A stretch of 64,000 nt of DNA from Nonomuraea typhae. Its GTDB lineage: Bacteria > Actinomycetota > Actinomycetes > Streptosporangiales > Streptosporangiaceae. The notes under the pieces were generated by a model. The model was not told the DNA's origin. It worked only from the letters and a program-made list of their open reading frames with translations, and searched no databases. The position numbers were made by a program, and so were the translations under genes. The stretch lies in NCBI RefSeq assembly GCF_009760925.1, contig NZ_VRLV01000018.1:179338-243337 (forward strand). The letters run 5' to 3'. Numbering within the stretch: the stretch's first letter is position 1; every line of letters begins with the position of its first letter. Of this stretch, positions 17,712 to 24,777 are shown in pieces.

Positions 17712-18595
17712 CCACTCGCGTCGGCTTCTTCCCGCAGAACAACACCCTGTGGGTGGCCCGCCACCGGGACCTGCTCCCCGGCGTGGAGTGGGTGGACCTG
17801 AACTCCCTCGGCCGGGGCGAACGCGTGGACCCGGCCCGCGCGCTGCCCTCCGCCCACGGCGACCACCTGTTCGACGGCGGCTACGACGTCATCGGCACCG
17901 GCTCCACGCCACCGGTCACCGCCCAGGCCAAGGGCCACGACATCGTGTACGTGGCCATCTCCGGGCCCAGGGTCGAGAACGGCCGCCTGGTGGTCCGCGC
18001 CGACTCCCCCATCGGCTCGGTGGCGGAGCTGAAGGGCAAGAAGGTCGCGCTGGGCCACGGCTCGTGGCAGACCACGCTGCTGCTGCTCGCGCTGGAGCGC
18101 GCCGGGCTCGGCTGGGGCGACATCGTGCCGGTGGACGCGTACGGCAACGCCGCCGAGCTGCTCGTGGACGGCGCCGTGGACGCCTGGGTCGGCTCCTACC
18201 CGTACCTCACGCCCGTGGAGTCGCGCACCAGGACGCTCATCGAGACCGACGGCCTGTTCAGCCATCGCTCGTTGTGGTTCACCCGCCGCGACTTCGCCCG
18301 TGAGCAGCCCGAGGAACTGGCCGCGATCGTCGCCGGCCTGCAGCGGGCCGACCGCTGGACCGAGGCGCACCCGCGCGAGGCCGCGGCCCTGTTCCCCGGC
18401 GGCGATCTCGACGCGTGGGAACACGCCTTGCGCACCCGCCCGTGGGGCCTGCTGCCGGTGAGCGCGGAGTTCGTGGCCGAGCAGCAGCACGCCGCCGACC
18501 TGTTTCACGCCAACGGGCTGGTGGAGCGCGGGATCAGGGTGGCCGACGCCGTACTGCCCGAGATCGTCGACCTCGTGAAGGCGGCCACGGCGTAG
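17708..18595 (+). CDS. cytosolic binding-protein-fold protein of the sulfur operon
   Basis: Protein of 295 residues similar to nitrate/sulfonate ABC binding proteins (YDVIGTGSTPPVTAQAKG, GKKVALGHGSWQ, GAVDAWVGSYPY) but lacking any signal peptide, lipobox or DszB-type cysteine. It is the last gene and overlaps the monooxygenase stop (ATGA). As a cytoplasmic member it could be a substrate carrier, an enzyme of the same fold with a different active site, or a mis-started secreted protein; no in-frame upstream start encodes a signal peptide. Function unassigned. Confidence 0.8.
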   Translation: MTTRVGFFPQNNTLWVARHRDLLPGVEWVDLNSLGRGERVDPARALPSAHGDHLFDGGYDVIGTGSTPPVTAQAKGHDIVYVAISGPRVENGRLVVRADSPIGSVAELKGKKVALGHGSWQTTLLLLALERAGLGWGDIVPVDAYGNAAELLVDGAVDAWVGSYPYLTPVESRTRTLIETDGLFSHRSLWFTRRDFAREQPEELAAIVAGLQRADRWTEAHPREAAALFPGGDLDAWEHALRTRPWGLLPVSAEFVAEQQHAADLFHANGLVERGIRVADAVLPEIVDLVKAATA

Positions 18596-18597
18596 GC

Positions 18598-19746
18598 TCA
18601 GCCCTCCTCTCCGCGCCGGCCCGGCACTTCGTTGTCACGACGGAGAACCTGCGCTTCACTTTCGCGGCGCCGGACCTGCGCTTCACTTTGGCGGCGCCGC
18701 ACCGGACCCTCACCCGCGACCGACGCCGCATGACAGGCGCCGTAACCGTCGGCGCGGGCCACGATCCGGCCCGCGGCGATGCGGATCGCGGACTGCGTGG
18801 TGCCGGAGATCTCGCGCACCCCGGCCGCGGCGGCCAGCGTGCCGCTCTCGTCGATCACCACGCGCACCTCGGGCAGAGCCGCGGCGGGGAACGCCTGCCG
18901 CAGGCACGCGGCGACCTCGGCCACGGTCAGCCGCGCCAGGGGCGCCAGCTCGGCGGGTTCCGGGGTGACCAGCACGGCCGTCACCGGGCCGCCGCCGGCG
19001 CGCACCGCCTCCTCGACGGCCTCGATCCGGTGCAGCCCGAGCACCGCCACCACCCCGTCGGGGACCGGCGCCACCCCGCCGCCCACCTCGTCGCGCACGA
19101 GCGGGGCCGCCCACGGCTCGTCCACCTCGGCCGCGACCGGCGCGAACGCGAGGTGGGGCGGTGGCCAGCCGTCCTCCAGATCGGCCTCCATCAGCTGCCC
19201 GATGGCACCGGCCACGGCGAACGGCTCCACGAACCCGGGCGCCGCCGCCGACAGCTGCACGGCCCCGTGCAGGATGGTCAGCGCCGTCTCGGCCAGCTTG
19301 ACCCGCCGCCCGCCCTCGGGGCCGAGCCGCTCCAGGGCTAGCGCCAGCAGCAGTCCCTGCAGCTTGAGCAACTGTGCGTATGGCCGGCGGGTGAGCTCGT
19401 CGGCCATGATCTCGGAAATCAGGTCGCTCCCGACCGGCGCGGCCTCCTCGGCCAGGGGCAACCGCGCCAGCCACGCACGGGCGAAGGCCCGCAACGCCTC
19501 CTCATCGGTACGGCCCGCCGCTCCAGCAGGCTCCGCCCCGGCCGCCTCTTCCGCCAGGACCGCGAAGTACAGGGCCCGCTTGCCCGGGAAGTTGGAGTAC
19601 ACCGCGCCCCTGGTCAGCTCGGCACGCTCGGCGATGTTGTCGATCTTCGCCTCGCGGTAGCCGTACTCGGCGAACTCCCGTCTGGCCGCGGCCAGCACCT
19701 TGGCGCGGTTGAGCTCCTGCAACTGGGCGCGGGTGAGCCGGGCCAT
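18598..19746 (-). CDS. TetR family regulator with long C-terminal extension
   Basis: An unusually long TetR protein, 382 residues against the usual 190-220. The HTH is at about 10-60 (AAARREFAEYGY, AERAELTRGAVYSNF). After the ligand domain (to about 205) comes a ~150-residue module with alternating strands and helices (VTAVLVTPEPAELAPL, VRVVIDESGTLAAAAGV, AIRIAAGRIVARADGYGA) reminiscent of a thioredoxin/peroxiredoxin fold. The last ~30 residues are a charged tandem repeat of the type RRRxSEAQV. The start at 19746 follows GGAGGAGG. It is divergent from a P450 gene and probably represses it through the palindromes between them. Confidence 0.82.
   Translation of the reverse strand: MARLTRAQLQELNRAKVLAAARREFAEYGYREAKIDNIAERAELTRGAVYSNFPGKRALYFAVLAEEAAGAEPAGAAGRTDEEALRAFARAWLARLPLAEEAAPVGSDLISEIMADELTRRPYAQLLKLQGLLLALALERLGPEGGRRVKLAETALTILHGAVQLSAAAPGFVEPFAVAGAIGQLMEADLEDGWPPPHLAFAPVAAEVDEPWAAPLVRDEVGGGVAPVPDGVVAVLGLHRIEAVEEAVRAGGGPVTAVLVTPEPAELAPLARLTVAEVAACLRQAFPAAALPEVRVVIDESGTLAAAAGVREISGTTQSAIRIAAGRIVARADGYGACHAASVAGEGPVRRRQSEAQVRRRESEAQVLRRDNEVPGRRGEEG
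18647..18700. repeat. 27-bp tandem repeat in the TetR gene 3' end
   Basis: Two 27-bp copies (18647-18673, 18674-18700), each beginning ACCTGCGCTTCACTTT, differing at a few positions. A unit of nine codons keeps the frame and encodes the C-terminal RRRxSEAQV repeats of the TetR protein. Slippage could vary copy number between strains. Confidence 0.75.
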
Positions 19747-19797
19747 CGTCCTCCTCCAGGGGCGTTTGCCGTACCTGGGCAACCAAGATAGCGTCAC

Positions 19798-19840
19798 CAT
19801 CCAGATGACAGCATCATCCGAATGATTTCATCATCCAGGA
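19798..19840. promoter_or_regulatory. TetR operator region of the first P450 gene
   Basis: Two palindromes in the 103-bp divergent gap: CATC-CA-GATG (19798-19807) and TCAT-CCGA-ATGA (19814-19825), followed by a further TCATCATCC before the P450 ribosome-binding site. Spacing and placement fit TetR control of both genes. Confidence 0.55.
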
Positions 19841-19849
19841 GGCAGGCCC

Positions 19850-21037
19850 ATGGACGTTCCCCCGATCGACCTCACCGACCCCGAGGTGATCCGCGATCCG
19901 TTCACCGCGTACGGCCGGGCCAGGGAAAGCGCCCCACTGGCGCGCATCCAGGTGCCGGGGATGCCCGCGTGGTGGGTGGTGCTGCGCCACGCCGACGCCC
20001 GGGCCGCGCTGGGCGACGCCCGCCTGGAGATCAAGGCCGGCAGCTTCATGCGGCCCGACGCGCCCGAGGAGGCCCAGCCGTACCTGCGCACGATGTCGGA
20101 GCGGCCGGGCCCCGAGCACGCGCGGCTGCGCAGGCTGGTGGCGCCCGCCTTCACACCGCGCCGGGCCGGCGAGCACGCCGGCCGTATCGAGGCGATCGTC
20201 GAAGGACTGCTCGACGAGACCGAGGCGGCGGCCGGCGGCGGCGAGGTCGATCTCATCCCGCACTTCACCCGGCCGCTGCCGATGGACGTGATCTGCGCGG
20301 TCGTCGGCATCCCCGACGCCGACCGGCCGCTGTGGCGCGTCTGGGGAGCCAGCGTCGCGGGCGGGCGGGGCGGGGAGTTCGCCGCCGCGATCCCCGGCAT
20401 CCTGGACGGCGCCCGGCAGGCCATCGCCAGGAAGCGCGCCGAACCCGGTGACGACATGCTGTCCGACCTGATCGCGGCCCGGGAGGCCGACGGCGACCGG
20501 CTGGCCGAGGAGGAACTGGTCTCGCTCGTCTGGCAGCTCGTGCTGTCCGGGCAGACCCCCACGAACCTCATCGCCAACGCCGTGTGCGCGCTGCTGTCCC
20601 ATCCGGCCGAGCTCGACCGGTTGCGCGCCGACCCGGGGCTCATGCCGTCGGCCGTGGAGGAGCTCATCCGCTGGTGCGGCCCGACGCTGCTGGTCATCCC
20701 CCGATACGCGCGCGAGGAGGTCGAGGTGGCCGGCCGTACCGTGCGCGAGGGCGAGGCGGTCACGGTCGCGGCGGTCTCGGCCAACCGCGATCCTCGCGTC
20801 TACACCGAACCCGAACGGCTGGACGTGGGCCGTGACGAGGCCGCCCACCTCGGCTTCGCGCACGGCGCCCATTTCTGTCCCGGCGCCCACCTCGCCCGCG
20901 TCACCACCCGGGTGGTGCTCGCCGCCCTGCTCGCCCGCTACCCGCGCCTGGCCCTGGCCGCGAAGCCGGCGGAACTACGCGCGCCCGACCCCGGCACCCT
21001 GCGCCTGACCGCGCTGCCGGTCACCCTGGGCCGCTGA
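19850..21037 (+). CDS. cytochrome P450 with atypical I-helix
   Basis: Soluble bacterial P450 of 395 residues. The heme loop FAHGAHFCPGAHLAR gives heme-thiolate ligand Cys343; the K-helix ExxR is in EELIRW. The I-helix reads LSGQTPTN, where most P450s have AG-H/Y-E/D-TT, so the usual acid/alcohol pair for oxygen activation is missing. This suggests an unusual reaction such as peroxide use or rearrangement, or substrate-assisted catalysis. It starts at ATG 19850 after AGGAGG. Redox partners are not encoded nearby. It is divergent from the long TetR regulator. Confidence 0.93.
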   Translation: MDVPPIDLTDPEVIRDPFTAYGRARESAPLARIQVPGMPAWWVVLRHADARAALGDARLEIKAGSFMRPDAPEEAQPYLRTMSERPGPEHARLRRLVAPAFTPRRAGEHAGRIEAIVEGLLDETEAAAGGGEVDLIPHFTRPLPMDVICAVVGIPDADRPLWRVWGASVAGGRGGEFAAAIPGILDGARQAIARKRAEPGDDMLSDLIAAREADGDRLAEEELVSLVWQLVLSGQTPTNLIANAVCALLSHPAELDRLRADPGLMPSAVEELIRWCGPTLLVIPRYAREEVEVAGRTVREGEAVTVAAVSANRDPRVYTEPERLDVGRDEAAHLGFAHGAHFCPGAHLARVTTRVVLAALLARYPRLALAAKPAELRAPDPGTLRLTALPVTLGR

Positions 21038-21057
21038 ACTCTGCGTACGGCGGGCGG

Positions 21058-21447
21058 TCACGGAGAAGCGTCCTCGGCCACCCCCGCATACTCCGCGATT
21101 CCCAGGGCTGCCTCGACGATGCTGAGGGCCTCGGCGTCATCGAGGCCCACGCTCGCCACGACGGCCGCGAAGTCGGCCGCGGCCCGCCGGACGCGTTCGC
21201 GGGCCTCCTCGCCCGCCGCCGACACGAACGACCCGGCGCGCCCCCGCGTCTCGATCAGCCCCGCCTCCTCCAGTTCCCGGTAGGCCCGGCCGACCGTGTT
21301 GACGGCCAGGCCGAGGTCGGCCGCGAGGCGGCGGATGGTGGGCAGCCTGGCGCCCACGGCCAGCGTGCGGTCCTGGATCTGCCGGGCGAGCTGCGCCCTG
21401 AGCTGCTCGAACGGCGGCACCGGGGAGCCCGCGTCGACGACGATCAT
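21058..21447 (-). CDS. GntR family regulator (YtrA type)
   Basis: Regulator of 129 residues: winged HTH of the GntR family (about 10-75: FEQLRAQLARQIQDRTLAVGARLPTIRRL, VNTVGRAYRELEEAGLIETRGRAGSF) followed by a short helical tail, which is typical of the YtrA subfamily. Its ATG overlaps the stop of the upstream membrane-protein gene (ATGA), so the pair is coupled. YtrA-type repressors usually control their own operon; the inverted TTTGTCGCAA boxes upstream are a likely target. Confidence 0.9.
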   Translation of the reverse strand: MIVVDAGSPVPPFEQLRAQLARQIQDRTLAVGARLPTIRRLAADLGLAVNTVGRAYRELEEAGLIETRGRAGSFVSAAGEEARERVRRAAADFAAVVASVGLDDAEALSIVEAALGIAEYAGVAEDASP

Positions 21448-22247
21448 CGGGCGGCCACGACGTGCCGCGCCATCGCCACACACCCGGGCGTCCTGGCGTG
21501 GACGACGACGTAGGCGGCCAGGCCCAGCAGGACGAAGCCGACGGCGGCCGCGGTCCACCAGGAGGGCGCGGAGCCGAACAGCAGGATCGGGGGCAGCGAC
21601 CACACGACGGCCGGCGACGTGCTCTCGCGCGCGTCCTCGATGCGCAAGACGAAGTCGGCCGTCAGCGAGTCCTCGTCCTCGGCCACGATCGGCCGGGCCA
21701 GCAGCTCACGCAGTTGCAGGACGGTGCCCACGCCGACCCCGGCCAGGGCGACCAGCAGGACGATGGCGCCGTATCGCACCGACTCCTCCCCCACGGCCAG
21801 CGCCGCGGCGCCCAGCGCGAGCGCCGTGACGAAGGTTCCGGCCGCCACGAGCGCGTACGGCCGCCCGAGCAGTTCGAGCCAGTCCGGCTGGATCGGGTGC
21901 GCCGCCCGGCGGGCCAGCGTGGCACCGGCCCGGCGGTCGGCCCGCCGTACCCATGCGTCCAGGAGCGCCCGGAGCAGGAGCAGCCCGACGATCAGCACGC
22001 CCAGCACCAGCACGGGCGTGGACCGGTGCGGCCCGGACGCGCCGGCCACCAGGTCGGCCGCCCGCACCGCCGAGGCCCCCAGGATCAGTACGGCCAGCAG
22101 GACGCTGCCGAGAGCGCGGGCCCGCAGCCGTACCGTCACCCGTGCGGCCAGCAGGGGCGTCAGCGGGGTGTCGCCCAGGCCGTGCCGCAGCAGCCAGGCA
22201 TCGGCCAGCCGGGCGGCTGCCGGGCGCCTCACGATGGAGCGCTTCAC
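21444..22247 (-). CDS. multi-pass membrane protein of a GntR operon
   Basis: Protein of 267 residues not recognised by family. It has about five hydrophobic stretches (for example GSVLLAVLILGASAV, LVLGVLIVGLLLLRALL, LVAAGTFVTALALGAAAL, IVLLVALAGVGVG and a final pair near the C-terminus) and an acidic loop IVAEDEDSL. It starts with GTG behind GAGGAGG. It is the first gene of a coupled pair with a YtrA-type regulator, which often governs small membrane transport or stress proteins. Confidence 0.82.
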   Translation of the reverse strand: MKRSIVRRPAAARLADAWLLRHGLGDTPLTPLLAARVTVRLRARALGSVLLAVLILGASAVRAADLVAGASGPHRSTPVLVLGVLIVGLLLLRALLDAWVRRADRRAGATLARRAAHPIQPDWLELLGRPYALVAAGTFVTALALGAAALAVGEESVRYGAIVLLVALAGVGVGTVLQLRELLARPIVAEDEDSLTADFVLRIEDARESTSPAVVWSLPPILLFGSAPSWWTAAAVGFVLLGLAAYVVVHARTPGCVAMARHVVAAR

Positions 22248-22260
22248 CTTGCCTCCTCAT

Positions 22261-22308
22261 TTTGTCGCAACCTTTGTAGCAAGATAGTGAGTCATAGGTT
22301 GCGACAAA
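22261..22308. promoter_or_regulatory. inverted repeat with three TTTGTnGCAA boxes
   Basis: Perfect 13-bp arms TTTGTCGCAACCT (22261-22273) and AGGTTGCGACAAA (22296-22308), 22 nt apart, plus a third direct box TTTGTAGCAA at 22273-22282. The region is just upstream of the membrane/GntR operon on the minus strand, and a TATCTT -10-like hexamer lies inside it. It is a good candidate operator for the GntR protein; a terminator for the carotenoid oxygenase is the alternative. Confidence 0.65.
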
Positions 22309-22309
22309 G

Positions 22310-23632
22310 TCAAGGAAGGCCGGGAAGCCAGGAGCCGTGGAAGCCGGCGGGGACGCGGACCGGCAGCCGCACCTCCGCGATCGGCCGGGCGGACAGGTCG
22401 GCGGCGTCCAGGATCGCCAGATAGCCGGCACCCCGGGGGCGGTCGTGGACGAAGGTCATCAGGTAGCCGTCGCCCGGCGTCCCGCCCCGGGGGACGAAGA
22501 CCGCCTCGCCGCAGGTGTGCCCGGCGGGCAGCCGGTGGACCTCCCGGGCAGCGCCCGCGGCGAGGTCGTACCGGTAGATCTCCGAGCGCTCCGGCTCGGC
22601 CTCCAGCGAGAAGCTGGTGACGTACCCGAAGCGGTAGGGCTGCCCGACCTCGGCGTCGGCGACCCGCGGATACTCGACCGCCGCATCGTCCAGCCGCCGC
22701 TCGGCGACCGTGCCCGCGGCCAGATCCAGCCGCCATTCGTGCAGGGCGGAAACGCCGCCGCCCATGTCCTGCGGGCCCTCGCGCCACAGCACCGGCACCC
22801 GGCAGCCGACGATCGTGATCACGCCGCCGGCCGCCGAAGCGTTCATGGTGTGCCAGACGTAACACGGCTCGACCTCGAACCACCGCACCGGCCCGCCGTC
22901 CCGGCGCATCACCCCGAACCGGGCGCCGTGCCCGTCGTCCCACCGCCACGGCAGCCCGGCCGCGGCCATCGCCGGGTCGAAGACCACGGGCAGGTCCATG
23001 AAGATCGCGTACTCGCCGGTGATGGCGAAGTCGTGCATCATCGTCGCCCGCGGCACCTCCACCACCTGCGCCTGAAGCAGCTCGCCGGTCGGCGTCGCGC
23101 GGTAGTAGGTCAGGTACGGCGGGCGCAGCCGTGACCCGAAGAAGACCAGCTCACCGGTCGCCGGGCAGACCTTGGGATGGGCGGTCATGGGCGTGCGCAG
23201 CGCGCCGCCGAAGGTGTACGGGCCGACCGTCTCCAGCTCCGGCGTGATCTCGTAGGGAAAGCCGCCTTCCTCCAGGGCCAGCAGCCGGCCCGCGTGCCCG
23301 ACCAGGTGGGTGTTGGCGGTGGTGACCCGGTAGTCCATCCGTCCGCTCACCTGGTCGAAGGCCAGCGCGAGCCGGGACCGGCCCGGGTGCTCGTACAGCG
23401 GCGTGCGCACGTACCGGTTGCGGTACCAGCGGGCCCGGCCGCCCTCCAGCGCCACCGCGTGGACCATGCCGTCACCGGCGAAGTAGTGCGGTGACCACCC
23501 GGTGCGCGGGTTGGGCCCGTTGCGCAGGTACACGCCGTGCAGGTCCTCCGGGATGGCGCCGGCCACCTCGGCCGGCTCCAGCGTGACCTCTTCGGTGACC
23601 GGTGCGTTGTTGCCCGTCAGGTGAAGGGACAT
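22310..23632 (-). CDS. carotenoid oxygenase family protein
   Basis: Non-heme iron dioxygenase of the RPE65/carotenoid-cleavage family, 440 residues, seven-bladed propeller. The four iron-binding histidines are visible in TAHPKV, MMHDFA, VWHTMN and the C-terminal GFHGSW. The N-terminal GVYLRNGPNPR block is also conserved. It cleaves a double bond of a carotenoid, stilbene or similar compound. No carotenoid biosynthetic genes are in this window, so an imported or distant substrate is possible. Confidence 0.95.
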   Translation of the reverse strand: MSLHLTGNNAPVTEEVTLEPAEVAGAIPEDLHGVYLRNGPNPRTGWSPHYFAGDGMVHAVALEGGRARWYRNRYVRTPLYEHPGRSRLALAFDQVSGRMDYRVTTANTHLVGHAGRLLALEEGGFPYEITPELETVGPYTFGGALRTPMTAHPKVCPATGELVFFGSRLRPPYLTYYRATPTGELLQAQVVEVPRATMMHDFAITGEYAIFMDLPVVFDPAMAAAGLPWRWDDGHGARFGVMRRDGGPVRWFEVEPCYVWHTMNASAAGGVITIVGCRVPVLWREGPQDMGGGVSALHEWRLDLAAGTVAERRLDDAAVEYPRVADAEVGQPYRFGYVTSFSLEAEPERSEIYRYDLAAGAAREVHRLPAGHTCGEAVFVPRGGTPGDGYLMTFVHDRPRGAGYLAILDAADLSARPIAEVRLPVRVPAGFHGSWLPGLP

Positions 23633-23750
23633 GAGCGTCGTCCTCCCGTCGTCCGGATGCGGCCGGGCCAGGATGCAGGGAAGACTCCGCGAGAAACAGT
23701 CTTGTTCTTATCGGCGCCGTCAGCCGCCCTCAGCCGCCGGCCGCCGGCCG

Positions 23751-24731
23751 TCAGGCCCAGACGACCGAGACGCCCAGCTGACGTTCGACCTCGCCGATCA
23801 GCGACATGATGCCGAACGTCCCCCCGAGCTCCTCGCCCCACAGCAGGCCGAGCGCGGTGGGCTCGTGCGCGTCCAGGACGAGCGAGCCGGAGTCGCCTTT
23901 GGCGCAGAACCGCTGGCCGCCGCCGTAGATCTCCACCTGGTGCATCAGGTAGTTCTGCGCGCCTTCGAGCGGCCACTTGATCGTGGTCCACATGCCGGCG
24001 ATCTGGGCGGGCTGGACGCCACCCGTGGTCGGGCCGGTCATGTACCCGCGTTTGCGCACCGGCTGGAAGAACGCCGGCTCGGCCGTCGCGGTGACCGCGG
24101 AGACGAGGTCCGGCTGCCCGGGACCGCCCTGGCCGGCGATCGCGCGGGAGAAACCCCTGAGGTTCTTGGCCGCCACGTCGAGGCGGAAGACGGCGGAGTC
24201 GGTCATGCTCACCCGCACCGGCGAGAACGGCAGCGGCGGCACGTTCGGGAAGTCCGCCCTGGCCACCTCGCCGAGGTTGTTCCCGTCCGGGACCGGGAAG
24301 ACCAGCGGCGGGTTCGCCGGCTGCCACACCGAGTGCGGGAAGCCCGAGCCGGGCCCGCCCACCACGTGGTAGCAGCTCAGGCCGAGCAGCTCGCCCGTGG
24401 TGGTGTCCTCCACGATCGCGCCCATGGTCCCGTCGCCGCGCAGCGGCATCCCGACCTTGATGCCGCCGCGCAGCTCCGGATAGTGGGCCTCGTCGGGGAA
24501 GGAACACGGCTCGTAGCGCCGCTCGATGACGCACACGCTCACGCCGCCGATCTCCACCGGCAGCTCGGGCACGCTGGTGGCGTCCTCCACGAGGATCCGT
24601 ACGGCGGGCTCGTCGAAGAGCTCGCCGCCCTCCTCCCTCGCGCCCAGCCCGATGCCCACGACTCCGGGCAGTGCCAGCACCGCCCACTCGACGGCCTGCT
24701 TGGCGGCGATCAGTTCCAGGGGAATCTCCAT
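23751..24731 (-). CDS. trypsin-like serine protease fold protein, no signal peptide
   Basis: Protein of 326 residues. A trypsin-like triad can be read: His in SCYHVVGG, Asp in TDSAVFRLD and Ser in AKGDSGSLVLD, in the right order and spacing for a chymotrypsin-fold enzyme. The first ~95 residues form a separate region (AVEWAVLALPGVVGIGLGAREE) typical of the Nal1-like bacterial group. There is no secretion signal, which is odd for such proteases and suggests a cytosolic role or non-classical export. Activity is inferred from motifs only. Confidence 0.78.
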   Translation of the reverse strand: MEIPLELIAAKQAVEWAVLALPGVVGIGLGAREEGGELFDEPAVRILVEDATSVPELPVEIGGVSVCVIERRYEPCSFPDEAHYPELRGGIKVGMPLRGDGTMGAIVEDTTTGELLGLSCYHVVGGPGSGFPHSVWQPANPPLVFPVPDGNNLGEVARADFPNVPPLPFSPVRVSMTDSAVFRLDVAAKNLRGFSRAIAGQGGPGQPDLVSAVTATAEPAFFQPVRKRGYMTGPTTGGVQPAQIAGMWTTIKWPLEGAQNYLMHQVEIYGGGQRFCAKGDSGSLVLDAHEPTALGLLWGEELGGTFGIMSLIGEVERQLGVSVVWA

Positions 24732-24777
24732 GCCGCCCAGCGTCCGCCCGGCGGCGGGCGATCACATGAGTAGGCCC

